Shown here: positions 24,133 through 34,644 of the stretch, one piece after another
Layout of the letters: each line of letters begins with the position of its first letter
Numbering within the stretch: the first letter of the stretch is position 1
Position numbers and translations under genes: made by a program
Notes under the pieces: generated by a model
Databases searched by the model: none
Told to the model about the DNA's origin: nothing
What the model saw: only the letters and a program-made list of their open reading frames with translations
Origin: Pectinophora gossypiella
Lineage: Eukaryota; Arthropoda; Insecta; Lepidoptera; Gelechiidae
DNA length: 64,000 nt
Direction of reading: 5' to 3'
Assembly: GCF_024362695.1 (NCBI RefSeq)
Contig: NC_065414.1
Location: 3,303,501-3,367,500, forward strand

Positions 24133-26696
24133 CTACGCTACGTAGCCCAAACTCGCATAGTACAGCACTCCTGCATCCCCCCTATTCTAAATTATTTGCA
24201 TGTACCCATGGTTGGTTATGTCAAACAATTCAACGGAGAATCTTCATCTTCAAGAATATTCTAGAGAATATATTGGTACATTGTTTGAGGTTTACGCGAT
24301 TATCATAATTAAAACACATAAACTATTAACGAGGTCTTACTGCGTTAATAGTGGGCATGTGAGTATTTAAATATGCATAATTGATCTACCGTAGGCGGTC
24401 GGGCTTATAGAGTGGACGGACGCTTTCCGCCCCGCGCCAATTTTTATCGGTCCCGTGTTAGATTTACCTCACTCCCCCGCTGAGTCTCAGTATAAGTCTA
24501 AATAGCCGTAAGCCCTTATAAACATAAAGAAACGCGCGCGGACTGTCTGCCTCTTTCGCACTAACGCGTTACGGCACACGGTAAGAACGGGATGCTTGTA
24601 TGGCGTTTTTTTTGACGTGACTCATTGTAGATTTGCCTCAGATGGCATTAACTACTTGGCCGGACAAATGGGGAGCGCTGAAGGCTCTCACCCGGTACAG
24701 CGTTTAAGACAACAGGCCTGAGGGTGCCCATTTGGGCGCGAACCTCGGCTCAGGGCGTCTTCTGAGAGGAAAAATGTGTCGATAGCGATAAGCGTTGATT
24801 GAGGAAAATCGTCGACCACGCCGGCAGGGTCGGGCTTATATCGGTGGCTTGTATGGCACAATCTCACCGCTCTTACCTCAAACGATGACAACTTGCGGAC
24901 TATAATGTCCACTAAGACTGATATTACGGTCATGAGTTTATGTAACCAATAAAACTTGTAGATTCATAAGTCCATCCGGACCATAATTTGCCAAAGAGCA
25001 AAGTTTTCGAAGCTAATTTCAGCAATTGCTTTCAGGAACGGACTGAACGGCTACCATTGCATACGTCGGGCCATTTGTGAGATGAGGCAGGTCAACGAAC
25101 CGAGAGAGATATACCACAGAATTTTGAAAATGGTTTTCAGGTAATATATTAAAATACATTCAGGGTGTTCGTGACATCGTAACGAAAACTTTCAGACCAT
25201 ACTTTTGTGACGTAAAATTCCACTTACCTATATTAAATGATCAGACGGCCAGCTTCACCTCTATATAAAACGATCCAATAGGAAAGACACATAATCTCTG
25301 TTGATTTTAACCACGTGCCTTAGAGCATGAGTCGAAAGAAATTGCTGCAGGGCAATAAGGCCGCCTATTGTTTAACATTACATTTCTTTTTCTGTCTTTA
25401 ATCTAATAATCTTTAAATTCTTTTATGTGCAATAAAGAATATTTGTGTGGGATATAGAATTAAAAAGGGATATTTAAATTATCTTGACTAGTTTTATCTT
25501 CGAAAAACCAAATGCCCCTTACATTCCGACGGTAATCCATTCATAGAACCTCCTTATGTTTTTAAAACTTCCTTCCGTCCCATTGGTTAACCATCCTAAA
25601 TTCGTACAATCATACCATAAACAACCAAATCCCCATTTACTTTCTACATTTGTTTCAATTTGATTTGATAGGCAGTTACAAGTAATAGTTAAGTTTAGAT
25701 TTTTGTTAATGTCTTATCTTATTTAGCCGATCCCTTTTCCGCTCCTCTCGACTTTGCGGGATCTCCGGCCAATCCTCCGATAAGCATTGAGGTCGTCACA
25801 CCATCTTTTCAAATCAAAAATCAAAAAAATCAAAAATGTATATTTATAAATTCAGTCGTACATTAGTTTATTGGAGTTTCCTTTTAAGCTACAAATTGCC
25901 TGTGTCAGGAAAAACTCCGCTCTTCCAGTGTTTGTTATTATCAATAAAGAAATTTTTTAATGCGATAGAAATTTAAACAAAACAATAAAAATAAAATAAA
26001 AGAACATAAACAATAGAAAAGTACAAAAGTATCTTAGGTCTAGCTCCTAAGATCTTCAATAAATTGCCTGAACGTATGACATGTTTAGATCTAGAAAATT
26101 TTAAGAACGTGTTACATGCACTATTGACAAATAAAGCCTATTATAACATCCATGAATACCTAACGGATAATAGTCTTATATAATATACTTGTATCTTTAG
26201 CTTTAAATTGACATCTCTGCTTAAAATCCTATTGTATAAATTGTTGAATTTAATAGTAAGTACTTAAATAATAAGCCACTATTTGTATGCCTACTAACAG
26301 GCTGAATACAGAGATTGTAATAACTTTATGTAACACCTTTTGTATACCTGTATTCACAAATAAAGATTTTGATTTGATTTGATTAGATTTTGTCTTTTCG
26401 TTTCTTTTTTTTGGGTTGCCTCGACTTCTGTACCCGCCTTGAGGTGTTCAGTGGATAACGACTCTTACCCGCTTCGGATGGATTTGACAAACGTGTCCAG
26501 CCCAGTACCACTTCAGATTGGCGAACTATTTCCCCACATCAGTGTTTTTTGTTAATGTTTATTTTTGTTTTTTTTTTTCAGTCAAAAGTCTTCTGCAACA
26601 GAGAAATGGCACAATGCAACGAGAGAAGAGTGTATAAGATCAATAAACTTATGTCCGTTATCACTACTTCAAGTATCACTATACACCGACCTTTAG
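23040..26696 (+). CDS. DM4/DM12-family secreted protein (gene 5)
   Basis: Complete four-exon gene on the plus strand: 23040-23177, 23742-23902, 25036-25140 and 26582-26696; phases 0, 2, 2; 172 residues. ATG at 23040 opens the signal peptide MIKVYVIILCYTSLIAFLLV, then LRPKRYLSFKNNTRFF. Exon 2 begins LRLNFKANMVPWNQ, keeps FQRRSVYNSLEILMD. Exon 3 holds LNGYHCIRRAICEMRQV and ILKMVF. Exon 4 has REECIRSINLCPLSLL and TAG; AATAAA follows at 26715. The short second exon makes it one of the smallest members here. It is on the strand opposite to its neighbours. Intron 2 contains a CA microsatellite and a SINE; intron 3 contains a non-LTR retroposon fragment. Confidence 0.9.
23297..23640. mobile_element. 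Palindromic dimer repeat, CAGGGTGTTAGTGACAT family
   Basis: First half 23297-23490 with inverted ATTCTGAGTTAATATCAAGT and its complement; a linker with CATACAAGTACGGATGGGTG; then a truncated second half with GTGACACCGTAAGGAATACC. In gene 5 intron 1. Confidence 0.75.
23955..24132. repeat. CA/GA microsatellite
   Basis: About 180 bp of (CA)n with a GCGC block and a CTCTCT block, in gene 5 intron 2, immediately after a donor-proximal segment. It gives spurious His-Thr frames. Confidence 0.98.
24605..24846 (-). mobile_element. SINE, poly-T-headed family, 11-bp target duplication
   Basis: GCTTGTATGGC flanks both sides (24594-24604 and 24847-24857). Body as in the copy at 11713, 5'-truncated at the far end. 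In gene 5 intron 2. Confidence 0.85.
26030..26390 (+). pseudogene. 3' fragment of a non-LTR retrotransposon (CR1/jockey-like)
   Basis: A short reading frame ending at about 26179 encodes PKIFNKLPERMTCLDLENFK, FKNVLHALL and YYNIHEYL, the C-terminal pattern of clade CR1/jockey-type reverse transcriptase ORFs. The 3' UTR ends in AATAAAGATTTTGATTTG with a GATTT repeat. 5'-truncated; in gene 5 intron 3. Confidence 0.75.
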
Positions 26697-26720
26697 TCCT
26701 TATACATCCGCCTAAATAAA

Positions 26721-27133
26721 TGATTAGTTTTTTTTATTATACTACTTGTATTTATTTTTAATTGTTTTCTCTGCGTACATATCCCTACCTCCGCGACACA
26801 GCAACCATGCCGCTAATTATATCGAGAGCTGCGACCAATAAATGCAGCGTATGCTATATACGCAGATAAACGTCACCGGTCTTCAGCACCAGAAAAAAAA
26901 TAATTTTCGTTCCATAGTAAAAAAAAAACACATTTGTCATCATATCTCGTTAAATATTCGTTTTTCGGTAAAAATACAAGTATTAAATGTTGATTGTATT
27001 GATTTTTCTATCGATTGGCATAACAAAATAATGACATTTTGTCAAAAAAAATCGTAAGTTCCTTTTTTTCAAATCCGATCCAGTGTGCGTCGTACGGGTA
27101 TTGGTCGAAGCCCTCGATACAACCTAAGGTGTG
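26721..27133. other. Spacer after gene 5, no gene seen
   Basis: AT-rich with no exon signature. The plus ORF at 26842-27057 has no recognisable feature. Confidence 0.4.
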
Positions 27134-27146
27134 GAATCCATAGTTA

Positions 27147-27483
27147 TAAACTGCCTATATACGTCCCACTGCTGGGCACAGGCCTCCCCTCAATCAACCG
27201 GAGGGGGTATGGAGCATACTCCACCACGCTGCTCCACTGCGGGTTGGTGGAGGTGTTTTTACGGCTAATAGCCGGGACCAACGGCTTAACGTGCCCTCCG
27301 AAGCACGGAATCATCTTACTTTTTCGGACAATCAGGTGATTCAAGCCTGAAAAGTAATTACCAAACAAAGGACAGTCTCACAAAGTGATTTCGACAATGT
27401 ACCCGTCGGGAATCGAACCCGGACCTCCAGATCCTGAGCCTAACGCTCTAACCACTAGACCACGGAGGCTGTTATATGTGTTA
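27147..27483 (-). mobile_element. tRNA-derived SINE, family 1, 13-bp target duplication
   Basis: Flanked by GAATCCATAGTTA at 27134-27146 and 27484-27496. On the minus strand the tRNA-like head contains GTGGTCTAGTGGTTAGAGCG and GGGTTCGATTCCC; the body has CACTTTGTGAGACTGTCC and GATTGTCCGAAAAAGTAAGA; the tail end has CCCAGCAGTGGGACGTATAT. Confidence 0.9.
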
Positions 27484-27496
27484 GAATCCATAGTTA

Positions 27497-28526
27497 AAAG
27501 GAAGTTTATGCTTAAATTCCAAAAGCATGAACCTATTGTTAGAGTTTGCATGCAACCACAGCCCGAACAGTCCATACAAAAATCTCCTTCTTATCATATT
27601 ATGCTCTCTCATCACGTAAGTGCGAGTGAGACGGACTATCTGTCGCGCACTTACGCGATTTAGAAGATTTTTGTATGGAATGTCCGGGGTTTGACGACGT
27701 GCACGTTATTCTTTTGTAAGTATTCCATAATTTCCAATTTTCTAGTCCAGCTACAAAATACATACATACATACATACATAAACTCACGCCCGTAATCCCT
27801 AATGGGGTGGGCAGAGCCACAAGTAATCAAAGACAACTTGCAGCCACTGTTGATACGATGTCGTAAGCTGGATATGATGAACCTTATGGTGTTAAGGGAT
27901 CAGCCTATCGCCCATAACATTAGTCCATCATGTTAGATGACACAATCCCTCTGTCGGTTTTTACGACATGCCCGGGAAGACAAGCAGCTACAAAATAAAT
28001 AATTATAATTATAAAAATAAGTTCTATAAGGTACTACGGTTTTTCTACAGATTTATTCCATAGTATAGATATGAAAGCCTCCCCTATTAATGTAAGATGC
28101 ACCTAATGAGCTGTCGCGACAAGCTCCTGCCGCTAACAAGCTTCAAATAGGTCAGATTTTTCCACTGAAACCCACATTTTTACTTTCAAATAAATACCTT
28201 TCATGAAATCCAACAGCTACTTACATAAAGTATTAAAATCATTTTCGCTTTTCACTCCCTAATTAAAGGATTATACTGGAAACATTTTTTATGGGAATAC
28301 CGGAAAATGTTTATGTTTCATGGATGAAAATGAGGATCAAACTCCAAAACGAGGAGCATAAAATGTCATAATCAGGAACAAGATTTCAATGACAGTAAAT
28401 TACGCTGAAGAGATGTTTTCGTCATAATAATAATGAGGAACTTTCTATAAATGATGACCCTTGTTATTGCACCCAGACACAACACATCTGCCACCCATTA
28501 TTATTCTGTTCAATCTTTAAATATAC
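27497..28526. other. Spacer with repeat tails, no gene seen
   Basis: 27780-27970 matches a repeat (CTCACGCCCGTAATCCCTAA, GCAGAGCCACAAGTAATCAA) also at 19388-19440 and, inverted, at 63580-63660. Nothing coding was recognised in the rest. Confidence 0.45.
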
Positions 28527-29001
28527 AGGGTGTTAGTGACATCGTAACGAATACTCAGGGGGATGATTCAGACCATGATTCTGTGGAATCAAGTGGAATT
28601 TTTCGTCGCAAAATTCATGTTTTTTTAAATTATTTTCCATTCTATACTTTTGCGATGGAAAATTTCACTTGATATTAACTCAGAATAATGAGCTGAATCG
28701 TCCCTCTCAGTATTCGTTACGACGTCACTTACTCCCCATACAAGTACATACATGTAGCCATACAAATAGGTATGGGTGATAGTGACACCGTAACGAATAC
28801 TGAGGGGGATTGTTCAGACCATGATTCTGAGTTGATATCAAGTGGAATTTACAGTCGGAATATTCATGAATTTTTTTGTGTTTTTTAAAATTATTTTCAG
28901 TTCCATACTTTTGCGACGGAAAATTCCACTTGATATCAACTCAGAATCTTGGCCTGAATTATCCCTCAAAGTTTTCGTTACGATGTCACTAACACCCTGT
29001 A
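28527..29001. mobile_element. Palindromic dimer repeat, complete pair
   Basis: Two palindromic halves, 28527-28735 and 28770-29001. Each starts with TGACATCGTAACGAATACT- or TGACACCGTAACGAATACTG-like ends and pairs ATTCTGAGTTGATATCAAGT with its complement. They are joined by a linker rich in CATACAAGTACATACATGTA. Same layout as 34089-34562. Confidence 0.85.
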
Positions 29002-29011
29002 TAAAAGGAGA

Positions 29012-29543
29012 AACTGACTGACTGACATATCAACGCACAGCCTAAACGGCTAAACGTAGGCACTTGAAATTTGGAAGGGACGTAGCTTAGGTACCGTAGA
29101 GGTGCACTAAGAAAGGAACTCTCGGAATTCCCACGGGAACGGGAATTAGTGGGAAAATCCTTTTGTATGAAAAATCTAAACCGCTTAAGTTAGACGCTTC
29201 AAATTTGGTACGCAGGTACCTTAGTTAACTTAAAGCTTAGTTGCAACAGGATATTGCAAAATTCCTACGGAAGCGTGAGTTAGCGGGAAAAAACATTTGC
29301 ATGAAAGAATCGAAACCGCGTAAGATAGATGTTTTCAATCTAGCATGCATGCATACCTTAGTAAATATAAAATTTAGTTATGGGTGTATTTTGAAAAAAT
29401 GGGAGTTAGCGGGAAAAAATAATGTATGAAAAAATCTAAACTGCATAAGTTAGATGCTTGAAATTTGATATGCACTCAAACACATACAAAGATCTCTCTT
29501 TTATAACACGCAACGCGGACGAAGTTGCGGGCAAAAGCTAGTA
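29012..29543 (+). repeat. Tandem 120-bp units ending in a retroposon-like tail
   Basis: Three to four units with CTTGAAATTTGG, GTACCTTAG/ACCGTAG, GCGGGAAAAAA, TGTATGAAAAAATCTAAAC and GTTAGATGC. The right end, GCGGACGAAGTTGCGGGCAA AAGCTAGT when read on, is typical of an abundant insect element terminus. Confidence 0.75.
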
Positions 29544-29734
29544 TAAACATAATTCGATACCATATCTGATCCACATACCGAACAACATTCTTTTTTTAAA
29601 TATGCTTCTGCCATTATATTACATTTTTGAATAATTATGTACCCGAGAATTGAGAAAATAGTTAATCACGTAAAATCTATACAACGCCATCTGTAGTAGT
29701 CTTTTGAGAAACGTAGCCTGGATCCTCCCTCATT

Positions 29735-30035
29735 CATCATCATCATCATCAGCCCATTAACGTCCCCACTGCTGGGGCACGGGCCTTCCCTATGGATGGA
29801 TAGGGAGATCGGGCCTTAAACCATCACGCGGGCCCAGTGCGGATTGATGGTTATTAACGACTGCTAATGCAGCCGGGACCAATGGCTTAACGTGCCTTCC
29901 GAAGCACGGAGGAGCTCGAGACGAAAACTTTTTTTTTTTGTGGTCACCCATCCTATGACCGGCCTCTGCGAAAGTTGCTTTACTTCAACAATCGCAGGCC
30001 GAGCGCGTTAACCGCTGCGCCACCGAGCTCCTCAC
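29735..30035 (-). mobile_element. tRNA-derived SINE, family 2
   Basis: On the minus strand the head GAGCTCGGTGGCGCAGCGGT, TAACGCGCTCGG is tRNA-like. Body: TGACCGGCCTC, poly-A/T run, CGTGCCTTCCGAAGCACGGA, TAATGCAGCCGGGACC; tail ATCATCAT. Second copy at 40262-40556. Confidence 0.85.
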
Positions 30036-30589
30036 TCCCTCATTATTAAAGTCGAATTTATGATATAGATTTTCTCATCAGATTACTATTACATGCTATT
30101 TTTTTATTGCTTTTACTTTTTTTTGTTTTTTTTTTTTTTGATGATATTAAAAAGCTTTTTGTTATTATTTGGAAAGACCAAAAACATAGAGGGGCTGGTA
30201 TAAGATAATGGTAAAATTTTCCCACGTAACACCTATAAGCATTTGTCTATACTATTTGTATAGGCAAGAGATTCGTACAAAATAGTTTCTGAATAATAAT
30301 GAAGGGATGAAATGTAAAAGGGGCAACCCTTCCGACACATTCCTAATTAAACTAGCTAAATGTTTAATTTACTATTTGATCGATTCACGGTTGAGCTAAC
30401 CTATGATCCTGGTAATGTTTATACGGGCTAATTTGATGGATTAATTCCTGTTAGTTCCTTTCAAAGTGTCACAGTTTGAGTTTCGATGAGGATGTTTTTT
30501 GAACACTGCTTTTATTTCTGTCCTACATGGCACTGTTTTAGTTTCCGCCCTATAAACAGAACACTGTTTTAATTTCTGTTCTATGCAAT
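30036..30589. other. Spacer, no gene seen
   Basis: AT-rich, with a repeated phrase (CACTGTTTTAGTTTCTGTCC) that recurs at 30480-30580 and 31510-31640. No coding signature. Confidence 0.4.
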
Positions 30590-31500
30590 ATAGTCACATC
30601 CCGGAAACTTCATACAAAACACCTTTTACACAGACACTACACATTGACGTTATCCCGCGCATCTGTGTGTGTGTGTGTGACGTCTGACGCCCATACCACG
30701 GTAATACTATCATACAGTATTGTAACTCGGCCGTGTCCTTGAAATAAATGCCTACACCCGCGCGGTACGTAAACATGCGATAGGGCTGCCCACCTACAGA
30801 ATTTTAATTACATCTGCCTACTTTGAGTTTCTATCTAGTTTTGTGATTGTAAAAGTATGATTTTTTATTTAAACAAATAAAATACTTTGTAATTGGAATA
30901 GGAAGTGTTTAATAAAAATGCATGTTTTTTTTATTCTTAGGTTTAATTTAAAAAATATATGTTTGTCTTATTTTGCGACCGAAAAATATTTGCGCCTCGA
31001 TTGAGACGTACGAAATGCCTTATTATTAAATTTTAAAGTATAAAAAATCCGCATTCGAATATAAAGCTTAATTAAAAATTGTTTTGGGAAACATGGACAA
31101 GGAGGAGACAACTGGGTGCGTTATAGATGAGTTCATGCAACCAAATACAGCACAATATGTCCTACTCGTCATATTAAATATGCACTTGTACTTATTTTAA
31201 CTTTAAGTTTAATGAAAAATCGCGCGGTTATCTTTTAAAATACAACACACCGTCCGTTCGTCACTGTGCGACATTCGCGACTGGTTGCATGCCGAGCGCA
31301 TGCTGAGATCCGAGCACGTAGGTATAACTCGCGTTTCGCCCGTTTGTATGGAGTTGGAATACTGTATGATAGTATTACCGTGCCCATACGATTGAAGAGT
31401 AAAGTAAGACCAAGGGGGGCGAGGTGAGGGGGGGATGGGGTAAAACTAGCTCAGCCGTTAGTGGGGAACGGAGAGTTGCCATTCTATACGTAGTATTATT
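30590..31500 (-). repeat. AATACTACGTATAGA-family repeat split by a second element
   Basis: The left part (30590-30697; TTTTACACAGACACTACACA, GACGTCTGACGCCCATAC) and the right part (31384-31500; CCCATACGATTGAAGAGTAA, GCTCAGCCGTTAGTGG, CTATACGTAGTATTATT) together form one copy. The intervening 686 bp is a separate insert. Confidence 0.8.
30698..31383. mobile_element. Non-autonomous TIR DNA transposon, 686 bp
   Basis: Terminal inverted repeats of 25 bp starting CACGGTAATACTATCATACA and ending with its complement. The flanking CCCATAC is duplicated (left side GCCCATAC, right side CCCATACG), consistent with a 7-8 bp target duplication. Removing the insert restores the host repeat phrase seen at other copies. 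No ORF of note inside. hAT- or P-like by duplication size; class not proven. Confidence 0.85.
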
Positions 31501-31653
31501 CCTTATTCTGTGACTTTATACTGTTTTAGTTTGTGTCCCATAAACATGACACTGTTTTAGTTTCAGTCCTCCATGGCAGTGCCTTACTGCACTGTTTTAG
31601 TTTCTGTCCTATAAATAGGGCATTTTTTTAGTTTCTGCCCTATAAACATGGTA

Positions 31654-31805
31654 GTACGGTCACGAGCATTAATATGTACTTATACACTTTGGTACAATGA
31701 CACATTAATTTTTTTGACAAATTGAACTGTAAGTCTCACTAAATGTCAAATATGTTAGTGCGACAGAGTCTTAAAGTGGGTACATTATATTGCTCATGAC
31801 TGTAC
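31654..31805 (+). mobile_element. 150-bp MITE, GTACGGTCACGAGC family
   Basis: GTACGGTCACGAGCATTAAT to TTGCTCATGACTGTAC; the cleanest copy of this family here. Confidence 0.9.
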
Positions 31806-33342
31806 CTGCACGATGCTGTAATTTAGTCTGTATTAGATTTTAGTTTGACACTTTTCCGAGCAAATTCTCATGCCAGCCACCACTTTTAGCTTTGCTTTAG
31901 TATTTTTAAAAGGCGATGTGCGATTTAAAACAATTGCAATATTCTTTAGCGACACAAATATTTATTGGTACAAAAATAAAAATATTAAATAAAAAAAATA
32001 TAACAAACAAAAAAAATATATTTTTTGCTGAATAATTTATTTATTCGCACTACAATACACTATGATTACAGGTAGAATAATAATTACTTATTACAATATT
32101 TTTTCTTTCACATCAACGTATGTCCACGTATAATTTATATTATCTTATATTTATATTATCTATTCCACAGGCATATGAAAACTAAGATATAAAGCTAATC
32201 GAATTATAAGAAAGTCAACGAAAACTGGACACAAAAATCTTGTTATTTAGTTGCAGAAAGCTCAATAAATTCCCAAAGCGTCTAAATCGGAGTCCTACTC
32301 ATTGCCCAGTGGAGCCCGTTATGTGCTACTGTGAATTCTCGATGAAGGAAGAAATCAAAGATCTCGAAGATACGAGTAAGTACGTATTTATACGTACACA
32401 GACTACGAAAATAAATGTAAAAGAATCATAGTATAAGTAGTGCAGAAAGATTGTAATATCTGTTTCTGTAGAGATTGAACCAAGCACGACTAGAATTGGG
32501 TCGTGTACTAGATTCAGTATAAATTATGAAATTCTTATTACTAAATAAAGACAGATCTAAAAGTAACAAAAAATATTTAACGTATTTCCATCCTATTTTA
32601 TTTATTTATTTATTTATATCAGACAACACAATAGTCCATAGATGGTTAGTTAAGAGTGTTAGTAACACCTACCCTATCTCACCTAACCTATATGAATAAT
32701 AAATGCCAAAAAGAGAGTGAGAGAGAGAAACCTTGTGCCTCAGCCAAGTTGCAAAGGCATGGTATGGTGGGTGACATGTCATTCCGATACATTTCATTCA
32801 ATTATAATGACGTTTTTACGTAGTCGTATCTCTCGTGTAAGTTGTGAGATCAATGACCTCGTGAACTGGTGTTAGGGTCACTATAGAACCGCCCTCCCCT
32901 TGGCTACAAAAACCCCTGATCTATGTCAAACTATCCTGACTTTTGTCGGCGTAGAAAAACATCAGCGCGATAGTTTGAGAATAGCATCCTAGATAGCTTA
33001 AAAAACTATCGAGAACCTTCGAGAACCGATAGTGCTCTCGCTCTAAGTCAATGTAAATATCCTGAGGAAGCGATAGCTTGCGCGTGACCTGCACCGCGTA
33101 TGAGATTTACTTAATTTGCTCGCAACGTGACGCCGCTGAGTAAACTCTGAGGACACTCTTATTCCGTTTATTGAATGTCGCTTTTGTGCTCGATCTTCTT
33201 TTACTGTTTCTTGCGGATTTATGTTTCATGTACAATGGCGGTAACAGAAGTGAGGAAGCGACTATTTTGTAATATCGAGTTTCTTTTGTTTCTCTCGTTT
33301 AGTTGTGTTTGAATATACAATTTTCTATACCCACAACACTGC
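31806..33342. other. Long gene-free stretch
   Basis: The ORF at 32240-32431 follows an AG-like site and is followed by AATAAA near 32545, so a terminal exon is conceivable. No family motif is visible, and the AATAAA lies in a phrase (ATAAATTATGAAATTC) repeated at 53829, so I do not call it. The rest is AT-rich. Confidence 0.4.
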
Positions 33343-33612
33343 TGGTTTTTGTTTTTTTTTTTTTTGACGTGACTTATTGTAAACTTTCCGCAGATGGCAT
33401 TAACTACTTGGCCGGAGAAATGGGGACTGAATGCTCTCACCCGGTACAACCTCGGCTCAGGGCGACCAGTTGGGCGCAAACCTCGGCTCAGAGCGTCGTC
33501 TGAGAGGAAAAATATTTGAAAGAATTAATCAAACCTAGTGGGTCGATAGCGATAGGCGCTGATTGAGGGAAATCGTCAACCACGCCGGCGGGGTCGGTAT
33601 CGGGGCCTTAAG
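33343..33612 (-). mobile_element. SINE, poly-T-headed family
   Basis: Starts GTTTTTTTTTTTTTGACGTG with TGGCATTAACTACTTGGCCG, CACCCGGTACAAC and CAACCACGCCGGCGGGGTCG. A short internal duplication of CTCGGCTCAGGGCG is present. Confidence 0.8.
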
Positions 33613-34088
33613 TGAACGCTGCTGCAATCGTTTCTGTATGTACTAAGTTTAAAGGATACAAATGCTCGTAGAGTGTTGCATGACTGACTTCAATCAGATC
33701 AAAATGTATTATTATATTTTTGATGGCTTTGCAATGCTCCTATTTCCTTAATTTTCTTCGGCAATCATCGCATGTCCAAATGCAAACGAATTTGAATTTC
33801 CATGTTCAAACAGAATTTTGAATTTCGAACTAAGTCTGGCATATAAAGTAGGATAGTCTTACAAGTAGTGTTCTAAACTCATGAAAGTGATTCTTATTCC
33901 TTTATTATACATATTATATTATAGTTTTCTTGTTATTATAAATTAAAACACAATAAAGCACACCCCATTTAATCAATCCTACATGCATTTAAACACAATA
34001 AGACCTCATAATGTATGATACTTATTTAACATTCTTCAACTAAAGAATCAATCCGCAAATAATTTCGCAAATCGCATCTACTGTATAC

Positions 34089-34562
34089 AGGATGTTAGCG
34101 ACATCGTAACGAAAACTTTGAGGAATGATTTAGACCATGATTCTAAATTGAAATCAAGTGGAACTTTTCATCGCAAAAGTATGGAACTGAAAACAATTTA
34201 AAAAAAACCCTAAAATGTAACGTATTTTCCTACAGGAAATTCCACTTGATATCAACTCAGAACCATGGTCGGAGTCATCCTCCTCAGTATTCGTTACGGT
34301 GTCACTAACACGCACGGAGTGTTTGTATGGGTACCACGTACATGTACGTACTTATACGGGGTGTAAGTGAGATCGTTACGAATACTGAGGGGGATGATTC
34401 AACTCATTATTCTGAGTTAATATCAAGTAAAATTTACCATCGCAAAAGTAATTGAAAAATTAATGTATTTTCCGACAGAAAATTCCATTTGATTTCAACT
34501 CAGAATCATGGCCTGAGTCATCCCCCTGAGTATTCGTTAGGGTGTCGCTAACACCCTGTATA
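34089..34562. mobile_element. Palindromic dimer repeat, complete pair
   Basis: Halves 34089-34318 and 34352-34562, each with inverted ATTCTGAGTTAATATCAAGT-like arms and outer CATCGTAACGAAAACT/GTATTCGTTACGGTGTCACT ends. Linker GGGTACCACGTACATGTACG. It lies 80 bp from the 3' end of gene 6. Confidence 0.85.
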
Positions 34563-34644
34563 GACGCAAAGCTATACATCCATTTGTTTTGTACTGAGAG
34601 ATGGAAAAATGGCCAATAATATCTATATTAAAACTTGGTGACTA

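Noticed and set aside
23774..24264. His-Thr-rich ORFs on the plus strand
   Set aside because: Translation of the CA microsatellite in gene 5 intron 2.
27085..27820. Several overlapping ORFs on both strands
   Set aside because: They translate a family 1 SINE and its neighbour repeat.
32240..32431. Possible terminal exon with AATAAA downstream
   Set aside because: No domain or family motif, and the AATAAA lies in a repeated phrase. Not supported without transcript data.
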